DNA from: Rhabdophis nuchalis
Lineage: Eukaryota > Chordata > Lepidosauria > Squamata > Natricidae
Length of the DNA: 64,000 nt
Direction: 5' to 3'
Assembly: GCA_039707465.1 (NCBI GenBank)
Contig: CM077643.1
Coordinates: forward strand, 333,952,419 to 334,016,418
Positions 22,001 to 33,523 of this stretch are shown one piece after another. The position numbers were made by a program, and so were the translations under genes. Position 1 is the first letter of the stretch; each line of letters begins with the position of its first letter. The notes beneath the pieces are model-generated. The model was given only the letters and a program-made list of their open reading frames with translations. It searched no databases and was not told the DNA's origin.

Positions 22001-25000
22001 TATCTTTAAGATCTCCAAAATCCACGTTCTCTAGGTACAGGCGTCAAGGCATCCAAAGTTCCAAGTGCATAGTCCACAAATGGCTTCCAAGTCTTCCAAA
22101 AGATATCTTTTTTATAAACCCCCCCTCTGAATTTAATATCACACGTCATTTTATCATTTAAGGCTAATTTCCACATTTCACAGAACCATTCTTCTATTTT
22201 AATATTTACCTCTATTTTCCAATATCTTGCTATTACAATCCTACCCATTATAATCATAATTCTAATCAATTCTTTCTCATGTTTTGTTAACTCAGGTTCA
22301 TTAATTATCAATAACAATATATTTTCTGATCTCAATATTATTATTCTTTTCATCATTTCACCCATCGTTTTTTCTAATTGCTGCCAAAACTTTTTAATTT
22401 TCACACATTTATACCACATATGTTCATAAGTTCCCACTTCCATATTACATCTCCAACATTTATCGCTCATTTTTTTATCTATCAATGATAATCTTAATGG
22501 GGTCCAATACCATTTCCAAACAACCTTGAAATTATGCTCTTTAATCCTTATAGACAAAGTCCTCATGATTCGACTCTTCCAGTTCTCATTCCAATCCAAA
22601 TCCAATATTTTAATCTTAAGGTCTTCCTCCCAATTCCTTTTCATTACCATTTGTGGATTTCCATCAAAATTTATAATCTTATATATCTTACTAACGAATC
22701 CTTTTAACCCAATTTCATCTTTAATAATTTGAGATACTAAACTTTCAAATTTAGTTTTACTTCTATCTATTTTACATATTCCCTTTACTTTCATAGTCCA
22801 TTTTTCTACCTGTATTTTTTCGAACCAATTCAACTCCAATCTTTGAATTACTTTTTTTTTTTCTACTCTCAATTCCTAGAGCTCTTAACCAATTTACTAT
22901 ATTTCCTATATTTTCATCCTCAATTACTTTATCCCGACTTATATTAGTTTTAATCGGCCAACTTTCAGTTGTCTTCCCCAAGAAAGCTATATCCGGGATC
23001 AATTTTTTAACAAATTTATTCCAAATTTTACTCAGCCCCTTTAACCAATAACTATTAATTGCCTTTGTTTTTGCTCTATCTAGAAACCATATAGACCCAA
23101 ATCTCTTAATATCTTTTAGCTCCAGATCACCCCAATGACCATCTCCACCTTTAAGTATTTTTATCACGGTTCGAATATTATACGCCCGATAATAATTAAG
23201 TAGATTGGGAATTCCCAATCCACCCTCTTTTTGATTTTGATACCACATTTTCTTCATTATTCTTGGTTTTTTCCCACCATTACAGAATTTATCCAATTTC
23301 TTCTGATATTCTTCTATATCTTTCTCTATCAAATTTAGTGGTAGCATCTCAAACAAAAAATTGAACTTTGGTAACAACATCATTTTACACATTGCAATTC
23401 TGCCAAACCAAGACAGCTTTATCTCTTTATACTTATCTATCTTTCTCTCTACTTCCTTCAACATCACCTCATAATTAATTTTTTTCAATTCTCTTAACTT
23501 TAAGTGAAAGTGTTATCCCCAAATATTTCAATGTATTCTTAACTCTTATCCCAAATTGTTCTTGCATATTTTCCCACTCCTTACCATCTTTATTCATTAG
23601 TAGTTCAGATTTTGACCAATTTACCTTTAAACCTGTCATTTCTTCAAATTCTATCAAATGTTTATTTATCCTCTTTAAATCTTTCTCTATATCTTTCAAA
23701 ATAATCAAGGTATCATCCGCATACAAATTTATCTTATATCCCTTGTACCCAGATGTTGAATATTTAAATAATTGAATAAGGTAAAAATATTAAGCTTGGG
23801 TCAAATATTTAAGCTTTTTTTAAAGTTTATATATTATAAATATTATATACACAAATACTACTTTTAAATGTCAAATAATGGAATAATTGAAGCATGATAA
23901 TAGAAGGCAACATGCTATTTTTCTAATCTTGATTTTTCCTGATGTCCAGGTGTATGTTTTCAAGTAAAAGTTACTATTCATGGAAATTATTCTAATGGAT
24001 TATGCTTGAATAGTTTCAAATGTCTTTGAAACTATTCAAAATTCAATGATAATATTAATAATTAAAATACTCACTGTTGCAATTGTTGTATATGCTGAAT
24101 TTGTTGTGATGCTCTCTTAAGATATGCTTCCAGTTTTGCAATCTGAATGGAATAATCTATTTCAGTAATTTAAATTCTGTATTATTTCTTGTCATTTATA
24201 AAACTCAGTTGTTTAATGGTCAACAGTTGTTTAATGGAAATATTCCAGACTAAGGGATCAGTACCCAGTCAAAATATTTTAACTTCTAGATAAGGTACCA
24301 AAAAGCATAGTACAGTACATTATTTGATCCATTACATTTTATTTATACATATCACACCAGGAATGTGACTTCATCAAGATTCAGTATACTACAGTATTCA
24401 ATTCAACATGAATCCAAAGTACCTTTTCTCTGTAATGTGTTAATAGACGTCTTCTGTGTTTTTCCTGAAACTGGGCAATCTAACAATTAAGAAAGCACAG
24501 GAACAATTATTGGTATTGTTAAACAGTGTTATAATATTTATAAGAAGGCAATACAAATCTAACAGAAATTAAATACTTAAGTCTATATTTAATTCCTAAG
24601 CACCATATTGATGTGGGGAGTACAGCAAACATTAAAGATTTTTTTCCCCAAAGTTTCAGAAATGTCTCATCTTAAACTGTATACCATGTACAAACATAAT
24701 ACTTTACCAACATGAATGTAATGAAATGATCACCTGTAGACAAAATGGATACTCCAAGTACACATTATGCTAAGCTATTGTGTTATTGCATAAACCATAA
24801 TATTTCTAATTCATATATGCTAAGCCACAATATACTGAACAATTTACATGTTAAGTTAAAATCACATTAAGTCTTAGTATAAAATGTGAGTTTAGCCAGA
24901 ATGCAAATATTCCTAAAAACATGAATTGCCATAAACGTTTGGTGTAAGTGCTTTATTTCTCATGAAAAAAGAAAAAAACCCTCAAGGCTCCTTAAATAAT

Positions 25001-28000
25001 TTCTGAAGGAATGTGGCTCTACACCATTTCTTCCCTCCACTCCCTTTGATGGGAACTTCTTAATCTGTAGACAGATTTCAGCATGAATAATAAATTATGA
25101 ATCTTGGTTTTTTTATTACTACAATACAATCCTGTGATGGGCCCGACCCTCTGGAACGACCTACCCCCCGATATTAGAACTACTACGGACCTCCACTCCT
25201 TCCGCCAAAAAGTTAAAACCTATCTGTTCCATCAGGCCGACTTGGCCTAATTTATGCTCCTCGCCCCAGTCTGTAGTTTTAAATTATTTAATCTGGTTTT
25301 AATGGGATACAGTTTTTAATGTTTCTATAAATTTTAGTACAGGGTTAATATTTAATTCGGTTTTAATTTTGTATGTATTGTTATGGTTTTAGACGTTTTT
25401 TAATTTTCCTGTACACCGCCCCGAGTCCCTTCGGGGAGAGGGGGCGGTTTAGAAATCTAAATAAATAAATAAATCCATATATGCAAATGATGTTGATTTA
25501 GCAAGGGATTTATCATCTTTTTTTTTTAAGTCTTTCTTCTTTTTAAGGCCACAGCACTACATTGCAAGCATGGAAAATAATGTTCAACTAATTTTCCTTA
25601 CCACTGGTCACAGATAAACTATATTTCAGCTTGGATCACCTAATTCCCTGATTTTCTGAAAACCTTTACATGTGGCACTGTCCAATTTTTGCTGAAGGAA
25701 TTCTGATTAAGGATGACTGCAGCCAGGAAATTCTTACTACCTATGTTATAATTTCATATTTTGCGAGATCTTGTATATTTAATAGTACAATTTTATAGTT
25801 TTATTACATTTTTAGGCCCAGTACTCTTCAACATCTTCATCAATGATTTGGATGAGGGGATAAATGGGGAACTCATCAAATTTGCAGATGACACCAAGCT
25901 GGCAGGAATAGCCAACACTCCAGAAGATAGGCTTAAGATACAGAAGGATCTTGACAAACTTGAACATTGGACACTATCTAATAAAATGAAATTCAATTGT
26001 GAAAAAAGTAAGGTTCTACATTTAGGCAAGAAAAACAAAATGCACAGGTACAGTATAGGTAGTACCTTGCTCAATAGTAGCAACTGTGAGAGGGATCTTG
26101 GAGTCCTAGTGGACAACCATTTAAATATGAGCCAGCAGTGTGCAGCAGCTGCCAAAAAAGCCAACACAGTTCTAGGCTGCATAAACAGAGGGATAGAATC
26201 TAGATCATGTGAAGTGTTAATGCCACTGTATAGTGCCTTGGTAAGGCCACACTTGGAATACTGCATACAGTTTTGGTCGCCACGATGTAGAAAAGACGTG
26301 GAGACTCTGGAAAGAGTGCAGAGAAGAGCAACCAAGATGATTAGGGGACTGGAGACTAAAACATATGAAGAACGGTTGCAGGAGCTGGGTATGTCTAGTT
26401 TGATGAAGAGAAGGACCAGGGGAGACATGATAGCAGTGTTCCGATATCTCAGAGGGTGCCACAAAGAAGAGGGAGTCAAACTATTCTCCAAGGCACCTGG
26501 GGGCAGGACAAGAAGCAATGGGTGGAAATTAATCAAGGAGAGAAGCAATTTAGGACTAAGGAGAAATTTCCTGACAGTTAGAACAATTAACCTCTGGAAC
26601 AGCTTGCCTCCAGAAGTTGTGAATGCCCCAACCCTGGAAGTCTTTAAAAAGATGTTAGATAGCCATTTGTCTGAAATGGTATAAGGTTCCTGCCCACGCA
26701 GGGGGTTGGACTAGAAGACCTACAAGGTTCCTTCCAACTCTGCTATTGTATTGTATTGTATTGTATTTAAACATTACACAGAATGGATAAAACATGCCTA
26801 GATTTCCATTTATGTTCAATACTACATATCAAAATTATATTTTATCTTCTATTAGTGTTACATGAAAGGTCATAACTATTTGATGCAACTTAATCTTATT
26901 ACAAACCAATCCAATTTCTTGCTGGAAGTCATTATGGTGATGAAGATTATAATGTAGCACCATGGTAGGGAAACCATGTAAACTCATAGTGAACTCACAG
27001 AGAATCACATAATATTTTATGTTTTAGGGAAACACAGATAACCGTTAGACATGCATTAAGCTCTGCAAGTTCATTGTGGTATCCCAGCTTGGGAACCACA
27101 AGGTATTGTGGAAAAATTAACTCAGAAATTAAGGACACCATGAACCAGTAAAGTTTGGGAATTTCTGATCTAGCATACAGTATTTATAATGAAAAATATT
27201 TGAAATAATTCAGATAACTCACTTGTGTGATTTCTTTGGAATATTTTCTGCATAACCCATCTAATCCCATAAAGAGTGACTGGATATCTGAATTCACCTA
27301 TACCAAATAAATATACACAACTGTTAAAATGTTAAAACATTTCTTTAGATATATATTTATCTAAAGTTACTGTAAGGTTATTTATAGGTCTAGTATGCAT
27401 CACAGAAAAAGAAAAGATTCCAAGTGCTATCATAGTATCACACTATGTTATGGTTAGGGTCAAGGTGCCAAAGGAGACTACCAAAAGTATCACTGTAGAC
27501 AATACGATATTCCACCTGCGTATATTTATATTTGGCTACAGCTGCATGATTATTTAAAATGCTGCACCATTGGCATCAATATTTAGTCTGCTTTCCTTCT
27601 GGAATTCAAAGCCATGTGCATAGCATTCCTCCTCCAAATCATGAAGATTAAAACTATTAACATTTTATGTAAAAACATTACATTACATTAATAGAATATA
27701 AAAGAAACCTGCAAGTCTGGTGGTATTTTTCTTCCCTTCCCTCTTGTAGCCCAATTGGACAGGGAGGGGTCAACCTGATTCTCTTCTTAATACTTCCCAG
27801 AATTTAAGGAATGCTTCTTTTTGTTTACATGAAAATTTCTTGATACCTCCCTGGCTATCTACTCCATGTAAAGTAGTTTAGTCTGAGGGAGAGTGACAGG
27901 ATCCAAATCATTCAACAAGCTTCTATAATTGAAAGTGGTCTTGAAGTGGTTCCTATCTAATACAGCACCTTAATCATTATTACATATTACATGGTGGGTA

Positions 28001-30984
28001 TTTCTGTAATGTCTATGAAAATATACATTACTTTATACATTACAATACTTAAATCATTTTGCAATTATCAAATGAAAGATAGTTATTTGTAACTTTTTCT
28101 GTACCTTTTTTGAAAGGACTATTGTACGACATGGAACTCTGCAAATCATGCATTCATCTTTTTTACCTATAAAATCAACATAAATGTATGCTGTACTATA
28201 TATTATTTTACTGACAAATAAATTATAACTTCTAATAAATTTCATTCTGTATTGTGTCATTCATAATTATGACTTGGAATTATATTAGCTTTTTTTAAAA
28301 AAGCAGCCTATCCATCATGTTTTTTAAACATAATTGCAATATAGATGTTTAGACAAGGCCTTAATAATTATATGAAAATTTCTTAAACAAAATATTTGGA
28401 TTTAACCAGAAATGGACCTTTCCCAATAATGCAAGGACTACTTCAACTGCGTGATTAAAAGGTGTGTATCTCAAGGTTGAACTGTAGACTTCCTGGTGCT
28501 CTTTGAGCTAGCTGTTTGTTTGCAGATTTTTGATTACCCAACTAGGGTAACATCAATGTGAACTGCATTGATGATGCAATCTAGTTGGGTAATAAAACAT
28601 GTGCAAACAAGCTCAGACAGCAATTGAGAATTCCATGTTTCAATTAGCTTTTTTAAAATGATTTTTTGCCCAGTTTCTACCCATCCAGTAAAAATGGACA
28701 ATATGCTCCACATCTCATCTTTAAAACGTGTCATCTGATGAGACCCAGATACTCTGTTGCAATAGATCCAGTATATTATGCAAAAACCTAGCCTTAGAAA
28801 ACTGAGTTGCCCTAGTCCTGTTGATCTTAAAGTCTATAAAAACCTAGCTCACTCTCCAGATATTGGGTTAGAAAACACATTTGTGAATGTTTTATTAATA
28901 TGTTGGATGATTTAAAAAGAAACATGACCAAATGTGAAGCTGCTGGCTTTTATTTATGGGACTTTATACCTCTTCAGTCACAATGAATTCTTAAGGTTAC
29001 AGTTGAATAATATCCAAATTAAAAATCAGTAATATAAAAACAACAGTCATTTCATTATATCATTATTACAATAATAAGACAATGTCAGCCTCCATTCACC
29101 ATTCATTCATAGCACTCTATCACTTCTTAATGGTATAACTTTAGACGAACCTTGAGAAAAACACAGGGTTAGCAAGATTTGGAAAGAGCAAAGGTCATTG
29201 TTGCCTCCGGCGACAAACTATTCTATAGGGGGAATATTCCATGAAATACCCCATATGTTTCTGTATGTGGGAAGCCTCAGTAAGCCCCTTGTTTATCTGC
29301 ACCAAATAGACAAATCCACTTGGAATCGGCAGTCTTGAAAATATCTGGATCTCAACCCACTTTTATATTTGTATATAAAAACATTTGAGTTTTTTCTGTA
29401 CGTTATTATTCTTGGTGCCAACTATTAACAGGATAACGTAGTGGTTGGAGCATTATCAGAGAATTTTAAATTAAAATATGAACTTGGTATCTGGAGAAAA
29501 CAATTTTTAAAGAGAAAAGACACAGGAAGTTCCCTTTCATTGCAGTAAGGCACAGAGTAGAGATTTATTTCCCAAGGTAAATGGATGGCCATTTCTCACT
29601 AGCAGCATCACTATTTTTAGGATGATGAAAAAGACAACATTCTAAACAATAAATACAATAAATTATTTATGTATTATAAATAAATAGGAAATTTGGAACC
29701 CCTCCCACTAGCAGATGAGCAAAAACCCGAAATTGATGTAGAACTGGGCAGCAGTATTTTTTCAAGCATCTATCTGCCCCAGAATTTCTGGTTTGCCGGG
29801 ATTTTGTTTAGGCTGAAATTGGGGTTTTTTTAGTCCTTTTTTGCATCTTTGTATCAATATTCTTTATTCAGATATAAATCTATGATTTGGATGACGGTAT
29901 TCAACTTTCATATTACTGAAACACTGGAGCAAAATTGGCACATTCCCAATTTTAAAATTTCAGGATCATGTCCTTTGGTGATTTACACTATCGATCTGAA
30001 TAAAGGCAAGAGAATGTCCTAAGTCAGTGATGGTGAACCTTTTTGGCACCAAGTGCCAAAAAGGGAGTGGGCAGTGCACATGCCTGTTGCATGCTTATCA
30101 GGGCAGCAATCTGGAAGAGGAGTGGCCCAGAGGGTATGCACGTCCCGGGAAATGAACTTCTGGTTTCCAGTGCGTGCATGCGCACCGGCCAGCAGGTCTT
30201 CATTTCTGGCACTGCCGTACATGCAAAAGCTGATGATCATGCGTGCATGCATGCCACAAACCTAGAAAAGGAACAGACAACGCCACAAATGCCAGGCAAC
30301 ATGGCTCCACATGCCACTTCAAGCACACATACCATAGGTTTGCTATCACTGTTCTAAGTGCTAACTAATCTTCTGTCTCTTATAAATTACTATTCTTGAT
30401 TTTGAACTACAGTTATCAGGAATCAATATCAACACTAAATGTAAGCTAACTTTTTCAAAATTAATATGCACCTAACCTTAGATATATATATGTGTGTGTT
30501 TAAAACATTTATGTCACTGTCCATCTTATACCCAACTCTGAGGGCTCCCGATCAAAAATGAAAACAATATCATTAACAAAATAGAAAAAGAAATCATATT
30601 AAAAACATTATAAATATGTTTGAATAGTAATTTGAAGAGGTATGGTCAGAAATGCCCTCAAGACAATTTAATGACTTGATTCACCTATTGGGAAAAGTCC
30701 ATGTAGCTTAATCAAGTAGTTTAATAAACCGCAGTTAACTAGGTTCAACCCGAGCAATCATAATATTATGGCTTAATGCCTTAACTCAATGTATGAACCC
30801 AGCCAATGGGAAGAGCAGGCTCCATTTAATACCACTTGGCTACCAGGTCCTGCCATCCCTGGGGCAGGTTACCTTTCTGGAGACACTGCCCACAGATAAC
30901 ATGGCCGCAGTTGGTCAGGCTGAAATTTAGAGCGGCTCCTCGGGGCTTCTGGAAACATACATTGCAGAATATCAGGCAAGCCAT
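15844..30984 (-). CDS. RNF212: RNF212, meiotic RING-finger crossover factor (seven coding exons traced, 3' end missing)
   Basis: RNF212 is a Zip3-type RING protein of the synaptonemal complex; family members act as SUMO-ligase-like factors that stabilise crossover-designated recombination sites in meiosis. Coding exons on the minus strand are 30984-30873, 28166-28105, 27297-27223, 24479-24423, 24142-24075, 18684-18619 and 16049-15844. All junctions have AG/GT sites and keep one frame for 215 codons. Residues 7-46 form the RING (FCNVC, NCGHVICGQC, ECMIC), 59-124 are helical and probably coiled coil (QFQEKHRRRLL, then Gln-rich), and 147-215 are Ser-rich, ending in an ITLVNLLQRQ-like motif that matches the C-terminal NLLQRQ/GLLQRQ region of vertebrate RNF212. 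It is head to head with NANP. Introns hold L1, CR1, MITE and other insertions, but no coding exon is hit. Confidence 0.88.
16212..16366. mobile_element. hAT-like palindromic MITE with perfect 8-bp TSD
   Basis: The ends CAGGGGTCTCCAACCTTTGCA and its complement bracket a nearly palindromic core (ACTTCAGCTCCCAG / CTGGGAGCTGAAGT). The 8-bp direct repeat TGTTAGAG is identical on both sides (16204-16211 and 16367-16374), the hallmark of hAT transposition. It lies immediately upstream of RNF212 exon 7, in the intron. Confidence 0.9.
16603..18497 (+). mobile_element. L1 LINE, internally deleted, with 17-bp TSD
   Basis: It begins in the ORF1 C-terminus (a basic end with RRPQSQRVKKDK, stop near 16830), jumps to RT fragments (FVDVEKASERM near 17118, SFILISEVLYTI near 17318, FAVDLVV near 17420), then to a late ORF2 piece (SLGGCLYKDVFF near 17480) and a poorly coding 3' end with an A run. 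The 17-bp AAGAAATCTTAATAAAC is perfectly repeated at 16586-16602 and 18498-18514. It is antisense to RNF212, in intron 6. Confidence 0.88.
18619..18684 (-). CDS. RNF212: RNF212 coding exon 6
   Basis: 66 nt. Two acceptor AGs are close together (CTAG at the outer side and GGAG four bases further in). Only the inner one keeps the frame that yields CRSSQLSGMTFQ, the equivalent of the RSSQ segment of other RNF212 proteins, so the exon is placed at 18684. The donor is AG/GTAAAA. A 1.9-kb L1 lies only about 105 bp beyond the donor. Confidence 0.72.
18895..19033 (+). repeat. Left arm of a ~140-bp inverted duplication
   Basis: This arm is the near-perfect reverse complement of 19697-19837; I saw only about three substitutions in ~140 bp. 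The 660-bp spacer holds a palindrome (19058-19084), an (ACAAT)n tract and an antisense CR1 3' end. It lies in RNF212 intron 5. Confidence 0.88.
19088..19495 (-). mobile_element. CR1 LINE 3' end with (ACAAT)n and a duplicated terminus
   Basis: On the plus strand, ACAAT repeats (about 19094-19161) run into AGCAGAGTTGGAAGGGACCTT, the antisense CR1 end. The same junction occurs a second time at about 19216-19260 after an (ACAAT)3 tract. The fragment then continues through the C-terminal CR1 coding sequence to about 19495. Confidence 0.85.
19697..19837 (-). repeat. Right arm of the ~140-bp inverted duplication
   Basis: Reverse complement of 18895-19033; see that entry. The arms end within a few bases of each other on both sides, so the pair is a discrete unit. 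Confidence 0.88.
20714..21066 (+). mobile_element. MITE of the CAGGTAGTCC-TIR family
   Basis: The left end AAGTAGTCCTTGATTTATGA and the right end AAGACAAGGACTACCTG are inverted repeats. The interior has CAATTGAGCCC, GTTAAATGAATTTTGCC, GATCATGTGACCATGGGGAT and GTGTGAAA, shared with the copies at 47085, 48056 and 45240. It lies in RNF212 intron 5. Confidence 0.85.
21904..23750 (-). mobile_element. L1 LINE, 5'-truncated, with perfect 16-bp TSD
   Basis: On the minus strand it starts inside RT (YADDTLIILKD at 23726), continues through the thumb/linker and a CWRCN...H...C zinc-knuckle-like segment, and ends in the 3' A-rich tail near 21905. Three frames (23726-23475, 23488-22772, 22872-22006) overlap, so only a few indels break it. 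The 16-bp AGATGTTGAATATTTA is identical at 21888-21903 and 23751-23766. It belongs to a different L1 family from the elements at 16603 and 53050. It lies in RNF212 intron 5. Confidence 0.92.
22006..23726 (-). pseudogene. L1 ORF2 C-terminal half, two frameshifts
   Basis: Segments in order are YADD-containing RT (83 codons), a Lys/Ile-rich thumb and linker (238 codons), and the C-terminal part with DKCWRCNMEVGTYEHMWYKC, the Cys/His knuckle of vertebrate L1 ORF2. The breaks are near 23480 and 22850. The endonuclease and early RT are absent through 5' truncation. Confidence 0.85.
24075..24142 (-). CDS. RNF212: RNF212 coding exon 5 (coiled-coil segment)
   Basis: 68 nt, encoding IAKLEAYLKRASQQIQHIQQ followed by LQ, a Gln-rich heptad-like helix. 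Acceptor TTCAG, donor CA/GTGAGT. It leaves two bases for the next exon. Confidence 0.88.
24423..24479 (-). CDS. RNF212: RNF212 coding exon 4
   Basis: 57 nt, phase 0 at both ends, encoding IAQFQEKHRRRLLTHYREK. The FQEKHR segment is diagnostic of RNF212. The donor AAG/GT sits at the very start of a 24421 AC pair; the acceptor is TTAG. Confidence 0.9.
25138..25474 (+). mobile_element. L2-clade LINE 3'-end fragment
   Basis: It starts in the final coding part (GGGCCCGACCCTCTGGAACG) and ends with CACCGCCCCGAGTCCCTTCG and an (AAAT)n tail near 25455-25474. It lies in RNF212 intron 3. Confidence 0.85.
25816..26768 (+). mobile_element. CR1 LINE, 5'-truncated, with (ATTGT)n tail
   Basis: It enters at GPVLFNIFINDLDEG, keeps FADDTKLAG and an open frame to SHLSEMV (26684), then has the CR1 3' end and ATTGT repeats at 26745-26768. 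It is very similar to the copy at 10430-11412, differing by scattered substitutions. It lies in RNF212 intron 3. Confidence 0.9.
27223..27297 (-). CDS. RNF212: RNF212 coding exon 3
   Basis: 75 nt, phase 0 at both ends, acceptor CCTAG-type (TAG/GTGAAT), donor CAA/GTGAGT. It encodes VNSDIQSLFMGLD and LCRKYSKEITQ, matching the conserved helix after the RING. Confidence 0.9.
28105..28166 (-). CDS. RNF212: RNF212 coding exon 2 (RING C-terminal half)
   Basis: Acceptor TATAG/GTAAAA, donor AAG/GTACAG, 62 nt. With the base carried from exon 1 it reads GKKDECMICRVPCRTIVLSKK, giving the last Cys pair of the RING. It ends in phase 0. Confidence 0.9.
28487..28629. mobile_element. Palindromic MITE (GGTAACAT family)
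   Basis: The arms TTTGTTTGCAG...GATTACCCAACTAG and CTAGTTGGGTAATAAAAC...GTGCAAACAA are inverted around 28550-28570. Same family as 41248-41645. It lies in RNF212 intron 1. Confidence 0.75.
30025..30351. mobile_element. hAT-like MITE with 8-bp TSD
   Basis: The ends CAGTGATGGTGAACCTTTTTGGCA and ATAGGTTTGCTATCACTG are imperfect inverted repeats. The flanking octamers TCCTAAGT (30017-30024) and TTCTAAGT (30352-30359) match at seven of eight positions. The interior is rich in GCATGCA-type motifs. Overlapping open frames are shadows. Confidence 0.85.
30873..30984 (-). CDS. RNF212: RNF212 coding exon 1 (RING N-terminal half)
   Basis: ATG at 30984; 112 nt, 37 codons plus one base. MACLIFCNVCFQKPRG and SLTNCGHVICGQC supply the first zinc ligands (Cys7, Cys10, Cys26, His28, Cys31, Cys34). 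The donor is AAAG/GTAACC. The Met is the only one that gives the family's short N-terminus before the first Cys pair. Confidence 0.9.
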
Positions 30985-32094
30985 TATCAGACCAAGATAT
31001 ATATTATATATATTTCTCTTCTTCTCTTGCTCTAGCTGCAATCAGGCACCTGGGCCCCAGGAATACACTTATGATGCTGCAGCCCCGTCGGACTCAAGTG
31101 ACCACCAGCCACTGATCCGCAGCTGAAAAGACAGCCCGCTCTCCCTGCGAGGGCGACCGAGAGAGCGAACTTGAGGGAGGCGGAGGCCGCGTTCGACAGT
31201 ACTGCGCACGCGCTCCTCTCCTCCAACCAAGAGAGGTGGGAGGAAGTGGGCGGGGAGAATGCCGATTCTAATTCACGTTCTGTTTAGCCCCTCCCACTCC
31301 CGGTCTCTAGCGAGAAAAGGCTACACTTACGCTACGTAAAAACCGGAGCGTGCCAATCTCTTTGGCTGGTCTTTTCAGTTCCGGGATGAGGACTTTGCAA
31401 CGTTGAACGCAGTATAGGGTGGCAGCTATCCCTATAGAAACCAATGGGAAAGATGTAATGCTTTGATTGTTTTAACGAAAGGGTGTTCAATGCGGCACAC
31501 GCGAGCTCGGTGATTCCGCAGACGTATTTATTTACTTTTCCAGGCAGTAGTTCCGAAGGACGTGGCTGGCCGATGTTTTCTGGTGAGATTTCCCCCCCCC
31601 CCCCCCAGCTTCCCATTTTAATCAGTAATCCTGGTGGCCTTCCATCCACGTATTAACCAGGACGGACCCTGCTTAATTGTTCAGTGACAATTCATAGGAG
31701 GTTCGTATCGGCAAAGAAAACTCTCTTGGGCCCCTTTGCCTTGCATGAGCAAACGACTGAAAACTCCAAGCATCGACGTGTTCACGTGAAATCAGAACTC
31801 AAAAAAGGAGCAAGTCCTGAATGTATGAATGAATGAATGAATTGGGTGTGGGGGAGAGAGACACCAGAAAGCGATGTGTCAAAGGCAAAACTAATTACGA
31901 GCTTTCTCTATTGGTTGTCACAGGCATCCCCAAATTAGCCGGAAGAGGAAAAAAAACAACCTGACATACATAAGTACTGGGCACGAATGAGTGTGCAAAT
32001 CTAATGCACGACGGAACACGCCACGGCGACAGCCACGGAGGTCCGGTTGAACTCGGATGTCGCTCTCTCGTTTCTACGCCAACCAAGCGAGCAA
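30985..32094. promoter_or_regulatory. Shared RNF212/NANP intergenic region with CpG-rich core
   Basis: The two start codons diverge across 1.1 kb. 31095-31320 is CpG-rich (roughly 18 CpGs in the first 200 bases) with a GGGCGGGG GC-box near 31250, and a second CpG cluster covers 31990-32200 over NANP exon 1. A poly-C run is at about 31591-31605. No TATA box is evident for either gene. The layout suggests a bidirectional, CpG-island-type promoter. This is inference from composition and geometry. Confidence 0.55.
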
Positions 32095-32247
32095 ATGAGC
32101 CAATCAGCCTCGGAGCTTACCGATCGGGATCTGGCGGGCGCCGGGCAAAGCCGCCACTATGGGCTGCACGGGATCAAAGCCCTTTTCTTCGACTTGGACA
32201 ACACCTTGATCGACACCGTCTCTGCAAGCAGGGCGGCCATTGCAGAG
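32095..32247 (+). CDS. NANP: NANP exon 1: N-acylneuraminate-9-phosphatase
   Basis: NANP dephosphorylates N-acetylneuraminate-9-phosphate, the last step in making free sialic acid in the cytosol. This exon carries HAD motif I, FFDLDNTLID (nucleophile Asp33 and acid/base Asp35 when counted from the Met at 32095), and ends in phase 0 at GAG/GTACTT. No in-frame Met lies close to the motif; the ATG at 32159, where shorter homologues would begin, is out of frame. The choice is Met 32095 (51 codons) or the upstream in-frame Met 32047 (67 codons). Either gives a longer N-terminus than the few residues preceding motif I in human NANP. Confidence 0.85.
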
Positions 32248-33523
32248 GTACTTGCCATTCGCACGTCTTCCTTTCTCACTTAAAAGAGGAAGGGAAGCAC
32301 ATTCAGTAGAGGTTGGAAGAGGCTGATTAGCAGAGTGCGTTTATTTTAACTCTTGAAAGCCTTTTGAATTTAGATCGCAGCTCCCCATCTCATTCTGGTG
32401 CATCAGGAGAAGGAAAGTGTTCCACATGCTTTGCTATCTTTTGGAAATGTGCTGTAGTTCAAGCTGCATCATGAAGTTAACTACCCATGCAGGGAAAATT
32501 GAACATTTTCAATAGCACCAGTTAAAGAAACCCTCTTGACATGTGTGAGCTTAACCATTAAAAAAAAACTTTTCTGTGCCTACAGGTGTCTACACTGGGA
32601 GGGAAGCTCTTTATAATATATAGCAGGCTTCCAAGTTAATACTGTACTGACTGGAACACTTAGATTAATTTAATCCTGCTGCTTCATGGAACTCACACAC
32701 ATACTTACAGCTGGTAATATTTTTGAAACATATTTTCCACATTTCCACAATATGTCTTTTTTTAAAATGTAACTTTAAGCATTCTCCTGGAGGAAGAACC
32801 TTAAAGAACCTTAAAGCAGAGCCCTCCATGCCCCCCTCCCTCTCTCCCATAAGCAGTTTTCTACACATGGGGTATGTTTTTTATGAAACTCATTTATGAT
32901 CTATGGGAGAAAATACAATTAGAATTCTATGTTTATTAGCTTTACTGGCATTTTTCCAAAATATATTTGTACAAGTATTCTTCTGTAGAGAAATATTGTA
33001 TATTGTTTAAAATTTATATTTGTATTTATTAGTTTGTCAAACATGTACAAGATAGCAGGTATAAATATAAACATGGATATGAACGAAAGAAATGAATACA
33101 AATAGATGGGGACAGAAGGACAGGGATGTTAGGCACGCTGGTGCGCATATACATTCATACAAATATACAAAACCACAAAATTTTATTTTCCTCTATTTTT
33201 TCTGCAATTAATTCATCTATAATAAAAACAATTCATTGCTAAACAATCTGTCAAAGAGAAAAGGGTGACGCTGGCATTTGACTCTAAAGCAATGCCTCCT
33301 AACCTTAGCAACTTCTAGCTGGGAATTCTATTAACTGAACTTCACATGTGTAAGAAACAGTCACGCCCTGGGAACACTGCTCTAACTTTATTAAATTACA
33401 GTTTCTAAACTTCCTATCCAATATGCATGTATGTTGGCTAGGAATTCTGGAAGTTAGATTCCAGCACTTTTGGAAGTAAACTTCAGCCAATCTAACATTG
33501 TTTTGATTTCTCTATTTTCATAG
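32248..33523 (+). other. NANP: NANP intron
   Basis: 1276-bp GT-AG intron, AT-rich. 33289-33480 contains tracts resembling a degraded hAT MITE (GCTGGGAATTCT near 33319 and GGCTAGGAATTCTGG near 33435). No exon inside. Confidence 0.75.

Noticed and set aside
30019..30357. Three overlapping open frames of 60-104 codons
   Set aside because: They fall entirely inside a hAT MITE with TIRs and an octamer duplication.
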